From Bradyrhizobium sp. 186 (lineage in GTDB: Bacteria; Pseudomonadota; Alphaproteobacteria; Rhizobiales; Xanthobacteraceae), in NCBI RefSeq assembly GCF_023101685.1, contig NZ_CP082164.1, positions 9,951,001 through 10,015,000 on the forward strand: a stretch of 64,000 bases of DNA, read 5' to 3'. Below the pieces are notes generated by a model that saw only the letters and a list, made by a program, of their open reading frames with translations, was not told the origin of the DNA and ran no database searches. A program made the translations under genes and the position numbers. Positions 56,977 through 64,000 of this stretch are shown here, piece by piece. Positions within the stretch are counted from its first letter, which is position 1. Each line of letters opens with the position of its first letter.

Positions 56977-57222
56977 ATGCATCCGCGAAAACATGCCCGC
57001 GTCAAACCCGCGGGGCTGGTGTCCCGCCAGGCCAAGATCATCACCGACCCGCGCGCGCCGGTGATCCCGTGCACGCTGATCGACTATTCGCCGGGCGGCG
57101 CCTGCGTCGATCTCGGCGGCCAGGTGAAAATCCCCGACCGCTTCGAGCTGCTGCACGTCAACACCAAGAAACGCTGCCGGATTGCGTGGAAGCGCGGCAC
57201 CAAGATCGGCGTGGTGTTTTGA
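56977..57222 (+). CDS. PilZ-domain protein
   Basis: An 81-residue protein with a PilZ-like layout: an N-terminal RKHARVK (an RxxxR-like c-di-GMP motif in shortened form), then LIDYSPGGACVDLGGQVKIP and RIAWKRGTKIGVVF. The domain binds cyclic di-GMP in many bacteria, but whether the short Arg motif here binds is uncertain. ATG at 56977 has GAGGAGA upstream; ATG at 56902 is in frame but less supported. Confidence 0.75.
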   Translation: MHPRKHARVKPAGLVSRQAKIITDPRAPVIPCTLIDYSPGGACVDLGGQVKIPDRFELLHVNTKKRCRIAWKRGTKIGVVF

Positions 57223-57300
57223 GCGCGCAATTGCACTGAGGGAACGCGAACAATTTCGCCAAGCACTCCGCTCTGCTCCCTCCCCCTAGCCGGCAGGGCT

Positions 57301-57468
57301 GTCGCATATGCGCCTTCACGGGAGGTCGTCAGCCCGGGCTTGTCCCGGGCATCCACGTTCTTCGTACCGCGCGGCAAGGCGTGGATGGCCGGGACAAGCC
57401 CGGCCATGACGGCGTGGAGGCTTCGGTACCCCAAGCGCTCGCGCCATATGCGATTACCCTCCCCCGCA
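57301..57468. repeat. Nested palindromic repeat (type A with outer arms)
   Basis: The core at 57328-57411 has GCCCGGGCTTGTCCCGGGC and GGCCGGGACAAGCCCGGCC. Outer arms GTCGCATATGCGCC (57301) and GCGCCATATGCGAT (57453) enclose it, as at 5699-5892. A short type D piece follows. Confidence 0.7.
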
Positions 57469-57525
57469 AGGGGGGAGGGAACGCACCGTCTTTGCGGCGC
57501 GATCTTCCTAGAGCAACAAGGCCCT

Positions 57526-57933
57526 CTACTTCCGCATCCTGGCCTTCGCACCCGCCACGATCTGCATGGCGACGCCGGCGATCCAGCCGAGCAGGACGAG
57601 CCAGGTCAGTGCGCTGTGCGGATCGAGCCGCAGCACGATGACGGCGACGGAAGCGAACGCGGCGAGCGTGGCGCAGAACGTGCCGGCGGAACTCAAAAGT
57701 TCCGCGGCGTCGATATTGCTGTGCGCCGCGTCGAAGGGCAGCTGCGGCGTGTCGATGCCGAGATAGAAGCCGATGACGCCGAGCAGCATCATCACCAGCA
57801 GAAAGCCCTGCGTGGTGAGCGGCGCGATCGCCGATCCCACATAGGCGCCGACGAACAGCCCGCACGCAGCGCCTGCCATCGCCAGGCCAACGCGCTCGAG
57901 CATATGAGCAGCCTTCCGGGCACGAAAACGCAT
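57526..57933 (-). CDS. Integral membrane protein of unknown function
   Basis: A 135-residue protein with four likely membrane segments (LAMAGAACGLFVGAYVG; FLLVMMLLGVIGFYLGI; AGTFCATLAAFASVAVI; LTWLVLLGWIAGVAMQI), no clear family. Met at 57933 starts the conserved-looking part; Met at 57903 is an alternative. Longer readings towards 58137 are unlikely coding. Confidence 0.6.
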   Translation of the reverse strand: MRFRARKAAHMLERVGLAMAGAACGLFVGAYVGSAIAPLTTQGFLLVMMLLGVIGFYLGIDTPQLPFDAAHSNIDAAELLSSAGTFCATLAAFASVAVIVLRLDPHSALTWLVLLGWIAGVAMQIVAGAKARMRK

Positions 57934-59672
57934 GGCGGGCCTCGCGGCGCTGAATCCCGTGAGGTTAGGCCAGATTTGTGGAGGGTGGAAGGTAAGGAGT
58001 GTCACGGACGGGTGAGGCATGGGAGGCGCCGTGAGCGCGTGCCACACAACCCGCAGTCCGTCATCGCCCGACTTGATCGGGCGACGACAGTGCAGAATGA
58101 CGACGGTGGAGAATGAGGCGAGAACGTCGCGCCTCACTCATGCACGTCAGTCCGTTACGCGTACCGCCCGTGGCAGTGCTTGTATTGCTACGGAAATACA
58201 ACCAGTGCGAGATATTGTCGAGTGTCTTCAAAGGCATATTTCGCTTCGGATTCTACTAGAAATCGCCCTGTCAATTTTTTGTCGAGAACCCTGCCGTTTT
58301 TCCTGTGCATCGTGGGCTGCCGTTGTGTGCCTGCTCTCCCAGAGCCTCTGATGCGGTCGCGCTCCGCCCCAGTGTCTCGGACCCCGCAGCTAGCCCGAAC
58401 GCTTCGTCGGGCTTCGTCTTGGGCTGCTGGGTAGCTGTAGCGTTTTGGGGTGCTGGTAGCGACCGAAGTTTCACCGGGGAAATTTGTTGCGCCCTTGATG
58501 CGCATGCGGATGGTAGCGCTTCGGTCACGCTGAAACGGCAATAGAAGAATGGTTGGCTTGATGGCGGCATGCTGGTCTGCATGGCAAGACTGTTCGTCTG
58601 CAGGGCATCAGCGGACTAAATACAACGACTTTCCCTACAATCGGGCGGTCCAATAGCATCGTCGATCACGACCGATGTCTCTTTCACTCGCATTAATGAC
58701 TTGGCGTGGTCTACATCGACGCCCTGTTACGTCTGGCGTGAGACGGAATACAGAATGTTCGGCGAGAACAGGATTCCAGTAATTAACAAGCGAAGGCCGT
58801 TGCCTGAGCACGATGAGGGCAACGCAACACTGCGACCCTCAAGGCTGTAGATGTCGACCAATTGGCTCTACAGACCTAGCGTTGAAGAACTGAACGTAAA
58901 CGGGAGACCGCTCAACCGCCCCGTACCAGCAATGGTGATTCTGATTGGTGTGTGTGAAGGTTTTTCTTCAAAGCACTTTGGCCGTCTGTCGGCTGAAGTG
59001 TGAGCGGAAGGAGGAGGTATGGTTACATCGAATCGTGCCGAAACCTCCAGCCACGGCACACGAGCGCAGCGAGTATCGCCGCAGGCGATTGTTGACGGTC
59101 AGACCATGGTGACCACGGTTGGTGTTGGCGAAACCGTAGTTGCTTCGGTCAACGAGGTGAATGATCTGCCGCCGTTTACAAGAAGCCAATAAGAGCTTCG
59201 CAGCGGCTTCGCCGCTTACATGATGGTGATATTGGTTCGGTTGAAGTGTGATCGAAAGCCTGCCGCAAGATTGGACCTTGGTACATCGGTCGGTGACCGA
59301 TTGTTCCAATTAGAACACCATCACCAAGTGGCCACGAGCGCAGCGAGTATCGTCCGATAGGACGATTAGTAATGGGCTTGGTGGCGTCGCGGTCGCTTCC
59401 GTTAGCTGATCGACTTCGCGCCGTGGCAGCTTGGTGCCGACCGAAGTTTCCCCGGGGAAATTGGTGCAATGCGAGATGCGCGGAAGTCGACCTCGAAGAC
59501 ATTATGCCGAGGCCATGACTGCCGCTCGCGATTTCGTGACGCCTCCCACGGTTGATAAAATCGCCGGTCGCCTGCTACGAGGATCCCTACAAGTAGCGCC
59601 AAGGCGACTTCGATCGAAGACACTCTGTCTCCAGAATCGAATGCGCCCTCGGAGCAAATCGACATCATTGAC
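57934..59672. other. Gene-poor accessory stretch with internal repeats
   Basis: No convincing gene here. Open frames on both strands have unlikely composition and no start signals. The DNA is AT-richer than the rest. Three imperfect direct repeats are visible: ACCGAAGTTTC-CCGGGGAAATT at about 58463 and 59441; ACGAGCGCAGCGAGTATCG at 59061 and 59336; and TTGAAGTGTGATCGAAAG at 59240 resembling CTGAAGTGTGAGCGGAAG at 58992. They may be remnants of a decayed element. Confidence 0.5.
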
Positions 59673-59708
59673 ACGGCCAAGGACCCCACGCCTTGGCCGT
59701 TTTTTTTT
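59673..59708 (+). terminator. Strong intrinsic terminator just before a gene
   Basis: ACGGCCAAGG pairs with CCTTGGCCGT (10 bp) around ACCCCACG and is followed by eight T. It ends 11 bases before the ATG at 59720, with GGAGA between. It may end an upstream transcript or act as an attenuator of the next gene. Confidence 0.85.
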
Positions 59709-59719
59709 GGAGAAAATCT

Positions 59720-60709
59720 ATGCCCAAAGGAGCAAAGCTCCCTGATCCACTCGTCGACGAGCATGTTGAAGCCATTAATGCCTGCTGGCTCAAACACGGC
59801 GACGTCGACAACGAAGTGGCAAATGCCTGCCATCGAGCAAACATCGCGCTCGACGCTCCCGCCAAAAAACTGCTCATGAAGCGGCTTTTGTTCAGTGCGC
59901 CGAAGTTCTCAAAGTATGCGAGCATCGGGGGAGATGCGCGGTTGCTAGATCCAAAGCGGGCGCACAAAATCCCTCAGAGCCCTTCTATCAAATATGAGTT
60001 GAGTCAACTTGAGGACGACGAATTCGATGAGTTTGAGGCTGAGGGGCGTCTGGAGCCGACGGCTAAGCGAAAAGAAATTATTGACTGGCGTCGAAAGAAG
60101 CGAGGAGAGCCGCCACCGTCGGCCACGCCTGTCGCCCTTCCCGGGCGCTTCTATGCGGCACTCAAGCCGAAACGGCAACTTGCCGCCAGTGAAGAAGACA
60201 AGATCCAATCCGTGCTTATGGAGCTAGCGAAAAGCCATGAAATCGAGGTGGTCTATCCAGAAATGAAACTGCGCACTGGAGCTTACGGGAAGGCATTGGC
60301 TCATATGCGGCGCGAAGCAAGGAAAAGAGTGGCGGCAGTCATCAAGCGAAAAAAGAAAACGCAGGGACCGCACGCTTTTGCAAGGGAGCCGGCCTTGCGG
60401 AGGTACGCCGGCTTTTATGCCGATGAGCTCGCAATATACTCGGATGCTGATGAGGACCGCCTCCTTGAGGTGCTCTCCGCTCTCGGAATTGAGGATGAAT
60501 TTCCGGGCATTCGCGAGGAAGCCTACGACAAGTATCGCGCCGACGAACCTTACGAGATGCCCGATTGGGTGAAGGCGGTCGAGAATCGGCCTCCCTCTGC
60601 GGAGGGGTTGGCCGCGGATGCGGAGCAAGTGCGCGAAGCGCTGCACCGTATGGCAAGCAGAAGGCCAACCTGGGGTGACCTGAAGGATCGCCTGGCTGAC
60701 GTGAAATAG
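59720..60709 (+). CDS. Large hypothetical protein
   Basis: A 329-residue protein. Visible parts: an N-terminal helical region (DPLVDEHVEAINACWLKHGD), an acidic stretch ELSQLEDDEFDEFEAEG near 103, a basic stretch RVAAVIKRKKKTQGPH near 215, and a helical C-terminus. No membrane segment, signal or known motif. ATG at 59720 follows GGAGA directly after a terminator hairpin. I do not recognise a family; it looks like an accessory-island gene. Confidence 0.65.
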   Translation: MPKGAKLPDPLVDEHVEAINACWLKHGDVDNEVANACHRANIALDAPAKKLLMKRLLFSAPKFSKYASIGGDARLLDPKRAHKIPQSPSIKYELSQLEDDEFDEFEAEGRLEPTAKRKEIIDWRRKKRGEPPPSATPVALPGRFYAALKPKRQLAASEEDKIQSVLMELAKSHEIEVVYPEMKLRTGAYGKALAHMRREARKRVAAVIKRKKKTQGPHAFAREPALRRYAGFYADELAIYSDADEDRLLEVLSALGIEDEFPGIREEAYDKYRADEPYEMPDWVKAVENRPPSAEGLAADAEQVREALHRMASRRPTWGDLKDRLADVK

Positions 60710-60846
60710 GCGGGGCGTTCGACGGGCGCAACTCGATGCAGATCGGCGTTGCGCCTGCGCCAACAGCCCCGACGCCAAGCATCAGGAAATGAGATCGTGA
60801 CCCGATCCACCACCTTCCAAACACGGCCAATCAAGGAACACGACAA

Positions 60847-61239
60847 ATGAACAACTCGACCGAGCAGCTCCCCAATGCTCTTGATCAACTTGTAAAACGA
60901 TACCAAACACCGACATCAACCATCGTGGAAACGCTCGAAAAATACCGAACGCTAGACGAAGCAGCAACTCTCCCGAATGAGCAGTATCTCGCATTCTGCA
61001 TGCGTGTAGGCCTAGATCATGCATCGGAGGATTTCAAATACCAGCGGCGTCTGGGAAGTCGATATGGCCGCTGGCTGGCTGCACTAGGGAACGAAAGAAT
61101 TGGCGTCGCATTCTTGTACCTTTTTTCTGTCTCCGATTTCGAGTTCGACAAGATGCTCAAGGAGAGCACCGATCTAATGATACAACTGGAACAGGCCGAG
61201 GATTATGCAGGACCGGGCAGACACACCCCTGTGCATTGA
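60847..61239 (+). CDS. Small hypothetical protein
   Basis: A 130-residue protein (MNNSTEQLPNALDQLVKRYQ ... GLDHASEDFKYQRRLGSRYG), mostly helical, no signal and no recognised domain. Its codon use looks ordinary. It follows the previous unknown gene by 137 bp and converges on the gene at 61259. Confidence 0.6.
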   Translation: MNNSTEQLPNALDQLVKRYQTPTSTIVETLEKYRTLDEAATLPNEQYLAFCMRVGLDHASEDFKYQRRLGSRYGRWLAALGNERIGVAFLYLFSVSDFEFDKMLKESTDLMIQLEQAEDYAGPGRHTPVH

Positions 61240-61258
61240 ATATTCGCGACTTCACCGA

Positions 61259-61744
61259 CTATTTGGGGGTGAAGGGTAAGACAGGCCCATGGGGCTGTAC
61301 TACGACTATTGCAGGCTGTGAGCAATTGTGGCTCGCACGGCTCATGTCGTGCGGGCCATTTCGGCTCAATCTAGTGTGCCAGTCGTTTCCCTGGCCAAGC
61401 CCTTGCCATCGTTTCTCCTTCGCTAGCTCCCGCAGCTTGCGCAATAGAGGTCGACGAGCGCTGTCACTGACCACCTGCAATGTGCTGTGACGTCCCTGGA
61501 ACTTAAATTCGTCCTCTGTCCGATCGTTCACCTTGTAGCCCGCTCTGCTACACCGATGATAAAGGCAATATCGAATGTCGATCAGCTCCTCAAAGCTGAG
61601 AGGAGCATTGCTCGACAACCAGAGGCAAACGTCAGTAGCAGGTACAAACTTGCGCTTTCGTTCTCGTCCAGTGTTTTGTGGTTTCTTCTCTTTGGTCGGC
61701 TGGTTGGACGTCTCAAAATCATGACGGTCCAATATGACACTCAT
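61259..61744 (-). CDS. Hypothetical protein
   Basis: A 161-residue protein: MSVILDRHDFETSNQPTKEK, a basic stretch RERKRKFVPATDVC, LSFEELIDIRYCLYHRCSRA, and a Lys/Arg-rich middle (RRPLLRKLRELAKEKRWQGL). It has no signal or membrane segment and no family I know. ATG at 61744 has GGAGAG upstream. It converges on the gene at 60847. Confidence 0.55.
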   Translation of the reverse strand: MSVILDRHDFETSNQPTKEKKPQNTGRERKRKFVPATDVCLWLSSNAPLSFEELIDIRYCLYHRCSRAGYKVNDRTEDEFKFQGRHSTLQVVSDSARRPLLRKLRELAKEKRWQGLGQGNDWHTRLSRNGPHDMSRASHNCSQPAIVVVQPHGPVLPFTPK

Positions 61745-61845
61745 AAATAACTCTCCGTTTGCAGCGGAATGCTGCATGAGTTATTTATCCCGCCTTTTAA
61801 ACTACGCTCGCCCTCGCTGTGCGTTGCTGCGAGGCTGCATGTTCA

Positions 61846-62328
61846 TCAGTTTAGCTTGAAGAGGGTCTGTCCTAAACGCTCCTTCAGTGTCTCAAGTAAG
61901 GACATTCTGGTGCTGGGTGTTGGCTGTTGTGCGATGTAGGTCGGAGCCGGCGCAATATTCAGCGGTGGCGCGGCACGATGCGCCACAACCTTCTTTGCAG
62001 CTTCACGTTTGGCAACATGCTTCGCCTTCGCAACATCGACAACAGGCTTAGGCGTAGTGGATTGTGGGCCGACTTCCACTCCTGCAAATGCGTCCTGTAA
62101 TCGATGTTGGGCAGGTGCCACCGTAATCGCTGGCGGAGCGAAGTCCTCGCTCTGCAGCGGCACGATCGTCGGCAGATTCGTGTCTATGACCACTCGTTCA
62201 GGCGGATGCTCGACCGAACTGATTCTGATCCTTTTCCGTTCTGCGACGTCACTGACCAGGTCTGGTCCCGGCCGGGGGAACGTACGCATACGACGAAGAC
62301 CGCCTGATTGAGACATGCGCGCGGGCAC
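61846..62328 (-). CDS. Hypothetical protein, possibly truncated at its 5' end
   Basis: A 160-residue reading with no recognised domain. It has a Pro/Ala-rich middle and a Lys/Ala stretch KAKHVAKREAAKKVVAHRAA, and ends LLETLKERLGQTLFKLN. Its start is only 31 bp from the IS66 transposase stop, so its original 5' end may have been replaced by the insertion. Coding status is moderate. Confidence 0.45.
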   Translation of the reverse strand: MPARMSQSGGLRRMRTFPRPGPDLVSDVAERKRIRISSVEHPPERVVIDTNLPTIVPLQSEDFAPPAITVAPAQHRLQDAFAGVEVGPQSTTPKPVVDVAKAKHVAKREAAKKVVAHRAAPPLNIAPAPTYIAQQPTPSTRMSLLETLKERLGQTLFKLN

Positions 62329-62339
62329 GGCGAGCTCTA

Positions 62340-64000
62340 TGATGGCGTTGCGTGAAGGTCAGGCGGCCTGCTGATCGGCGGGCTTGTCGGCTTGGCGCAG
62401 GAGCTTCCATTCCCAGGGCAGCAGTTCGTGCAGACGCGACGCGGGAAGATCGGCGATACGGGCGAGGACGTCGGCGAGCCAGGCCTTGGGATCGACGTCG
62501 TTGAGGCGACAGGTCGTGATCATCGTCAGCATGATGGCGGCACGGTCGGCACCGCGCTGGCTGCCGGCGAAGGTCCAGTTGCGCCTTCCCAATGCGATGC
62601 CCCTCAATGCGCGCTCAGCACAATTGTTGGTCAAGCAGATCCTGCCATCGTCGAGGAAGCGGGCGAAGTCGTCCCAGCGCCTGAGCATGTAGTTCATAGG
62701 CTTCAGGACCTCGGAGGAGCGCGAGAGGGTTTCGCGCTCGCGGAGCAACCAGGCGTGCATGTCGTCGAGAAGTGGTTTGCTCCTCTCCTGGCGCACGGCA
62801 CGCCGCTCGTCGGCGCTGCGGCCATTGATGGCGCGTTCGATCTCGAACAACGCATCGAGGCGTCTGACCGCCTCCAGTGCGATCGGGGAGATGGGTTTGC
62901 CCTTCTGGCCTTCCCGGGCGTTTTTCTCGATGTCGGCCAGCTCGAAGAAGCCCCGCCGCGCATGGGCCAGGCAAAACGCCGGTGTGATCGGCATCGCTTT
63001 CTTTTGCGGATCGAACAACGGCTCGAAGCCGCTGTAGCAATCCGCTTGCAGGATGCCGGCGAAGGCGGCCAGATGCTTCTGCGGGTGCTCACCTCGCCGG
63101 TCGCTCGAGGCGTAATAGACCGCCGCCGGCGGCGCAGGCCCGGCGAAGGGCCGGTCATCGCGCACATAAGTCCAGATCCGCCCGGTTGTGCACTTGCTCT
63201 TGGCCAGGATGCGGATGGTGGTGTCGTCGCCATGCAGGCGCTCGGCCGCGAGTACATGGCGCTCGATCAGGTGGAAGAGCGGCATCACGGCGAAGGTCCC
63301 GTGACCGACCTGATCGGCCAGGGTCGACAACGGCAAGTCGATCCCCTCGCACTTAAAGCGCGCACTCTGGCGATTGAGCGGGATATGCATACCGAACTTG
63401 TCGAACAGGATCGTCGCCAGCAATTGCGGGCCGATGAAGCCGCGCGGCGTGGCATGGAACGGCGCCGGCGGCTGGCTGATCTTCTCGCAATCGCGGCAGG
63501 TGAACTTCTCGCGTACCGTCTCGATGACCTTGAAGCAGCGCGGGATCTCCTCCAGCGTCTTGGTCACATCCTCACCGATCTTCGCCAGCCGCGATCCACC
63601 GCAGCAGGCGCAGCTCGTTGGAGCCTCAATGACGACGCGCTCGCGTTCGATGTCATCCGGCCATGGCTTGCGCACCGGCCGCTTGCGCGTGAAGGCGCGT
63701 ACGCTCTGCGCCTTTGCCGCCGCGGCCTGCGCGGCGAGCTCATCCTCGCTCGCCGTGGTGACGAGTTCTTCAAGTTCCAATTCCAACTGCTCGATCAGCC
63801 GCGCCGTGCGCTCGGAACGCGGCCCGTACAGTTCGCGTTTGAGCTTCTCGATCCGCAGCTCGAGATGCGCGATCAGCGCCTCATTGTCCGACAGCTTCGC
63901 CCGCGCGTTGGCCGCTTCGGCTTGCCAATTGATGGCTTCGGCCTGTATCCGGCTGACCTTCGCCGCGGCCGCATCGCGTTCGACCTCGACCCTCAGCCGC
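62340..64000 (-). mobile_element. IS66-family element, partial
   Basis: The right edge of the window cuts through the element; the left border is near 62340 but no clear terminal repeat was found, so it is approximate. Only the TnpC-type gene is visible; TnpA and TnpB genes, usual in IS66, would lie upstream beyond the window. It lies at the end of the accessory region. Confidence 0.75.
62359..64000 (-). CDS. tnpC: IS66-family transposase (TnpC), 5' partial
   Basis: About 547 residues are visible, running off the right edge. An N-terminal coiled coil (HLELRIEKLKRELYGPRSER) is followed by SCACCGGSRLAKIGEDVTKT, a zinc-ribbon-like segment, then the DDE domain: ERLHGDDTTIRILAKSKCTT (first Asp), ILQADCYSGFEPLF (second Asp), and LTNNCAERALRGIALGRRNW (Glu). 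The C-terminal KPADQQAA ends at 62359. It appears intact in the visible part and mobilises the element with TnpA/TnpB. Confidence 0.92.
   Translation of the reverse strand, partial: RLRVEVERDAAAAKVSRIQAEAINWQAEAANARAKLSDNEALIAHLELRIEKLKRELYGPRSERTARLIEQLELELEELVTTASEDELAAQAAAAKAQSVRAFTRKRPVRKPWPDDIERERVVIEAPTSCACCGGSRLAKIGEDVTKTLEEIPRCFKVIETVREKFTCRDCEKISQPPAPFHATPRGFIGPQLLATILFDKFGMHIPLNRQSARFKCEGIDLPLSTLADQVGHGTFAVMPLFHLIERHVLAAERLHGDDTTIRILAKSKCTTGRIWTYVRDDRPFAGPAPPAAVYYASSDRRGEHPQKHLAAFAGILQADCYSGFEPLFDPQKKAMPITPAFCLAHARRGFFELADIEKNAREGQKGKPISPIALEAVRRLDALFEIERAINGRSADERRAVRQERSKPLLDDMHAWLLRERETLSRSSEVLKPMNYMLRRWDDFARFLDDGRICLTNNCAERALRGIALGRRNWTFAGSQRGADRAAIMLTMITTCRLNDVDPKAWLADVLARIADLPASRLHELLPWEWKLLRQADKPADQQAA

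Noticed and set aside
58188..58541. Open frame on the minus strand as a possible gene in the gene-poor stretch
   Set aside because: No start signal, Arg/Thr-rich composition, and it crosses one of the repeated pieces.
57934..59672. CRISPR array
   Set aside because: The repeats are few, imperfect, unevenly spaced and in no regular array; no cas genes are in the window.

Overview
This is about 64 kb of high-GC alphaproteobacterial chromosome, most likely Bradyrhizobium or a close relative. The clues are the RegB/RegA-type redox regulators next to a cyoABCD oxidase, several acyl-CoA catabolism genes, a CarD regulator with a Lys/Ala-rich N-terminus, an FdxA ferredoxin, a Suv3-like helicase, and many dispersed palindromic repeats between genes. 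The assignment rests on gene content read by eye; no database was searched.

Layout. 0-7 kb: end of an alpha/beta hydrolase, an acyl-CoA dehydrogenase, a LysR regulator divergent from a DoxX/DsrE/TlpA set, a peptide-type solute-binding protein and a metallohydrolase. 7-12 kb: tRNA-Arg(CCT), then a run of small or damaged genes: a cupin with a frameshift, an AT-richer trypsin-like protease with an in-frame stop, an RraA-like protein and an acyl-CoA ligase with a frameshift. 12.7-14.1 kb: an IS110-family (IS1111-type) insertion sequence, repeated in opposite orientation at 28.2-29.5 kb; both copies sit inside palindromic repeats. 14-28 kb: a short-chain dehydrogenase, two acyl-CoA dehydrogenases, two enoyl-CoA hydratases, an NDP-forming acyl-CoA synthetase, a VOC protein and a branched-chain-type solute-binding protein, together a likely organic-acid catabolic cluster; then a nuclease-fold protein and an M48 peptidase.

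29.6-38 kb is a respiratory block: an MFS transporter divergent from cyoABCD, followed by overlapping SURF1, sensor kinase and response-regulator genes, closed by a strong bidirectional terminator. 38-46 kb holds housekeeping genes: CarD, FdxA, an S4 RNA-binding protein that lacks an obvious standard start codon, a Suv3-like helicase, a DUF3108 protein and ribosomal protein L28.

46-50 kb is an AT-richer insertion with one long SIR2-domain gene, of a kind linked to phage defence, broken by two in-frame stops and probably a 3' frameshift. 50.1-53.7 kb carries a second-type ftsZ with a DNA-binding protein and a coiled-coil protein, bounded by direct repeats of the end of a DUF1488 gene. 54-58 kb has small proteins, a DUF2235 hydrolase and a PilZ protein. 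58-64 kb is accessory DNA: about 1.5 kb with no convincing gene but with internal repeats, four unrecognised genes, and an IS66 transposase running off the end.

The most notable points are the repeat-targeting IS110 element with a possible guide match in its 3' non-coding RNA region, the ftsZ cassette between direct repeats, the decayed SIR2 gene, and the number of genes broken by single changes, which could be real decay or sequencing error.
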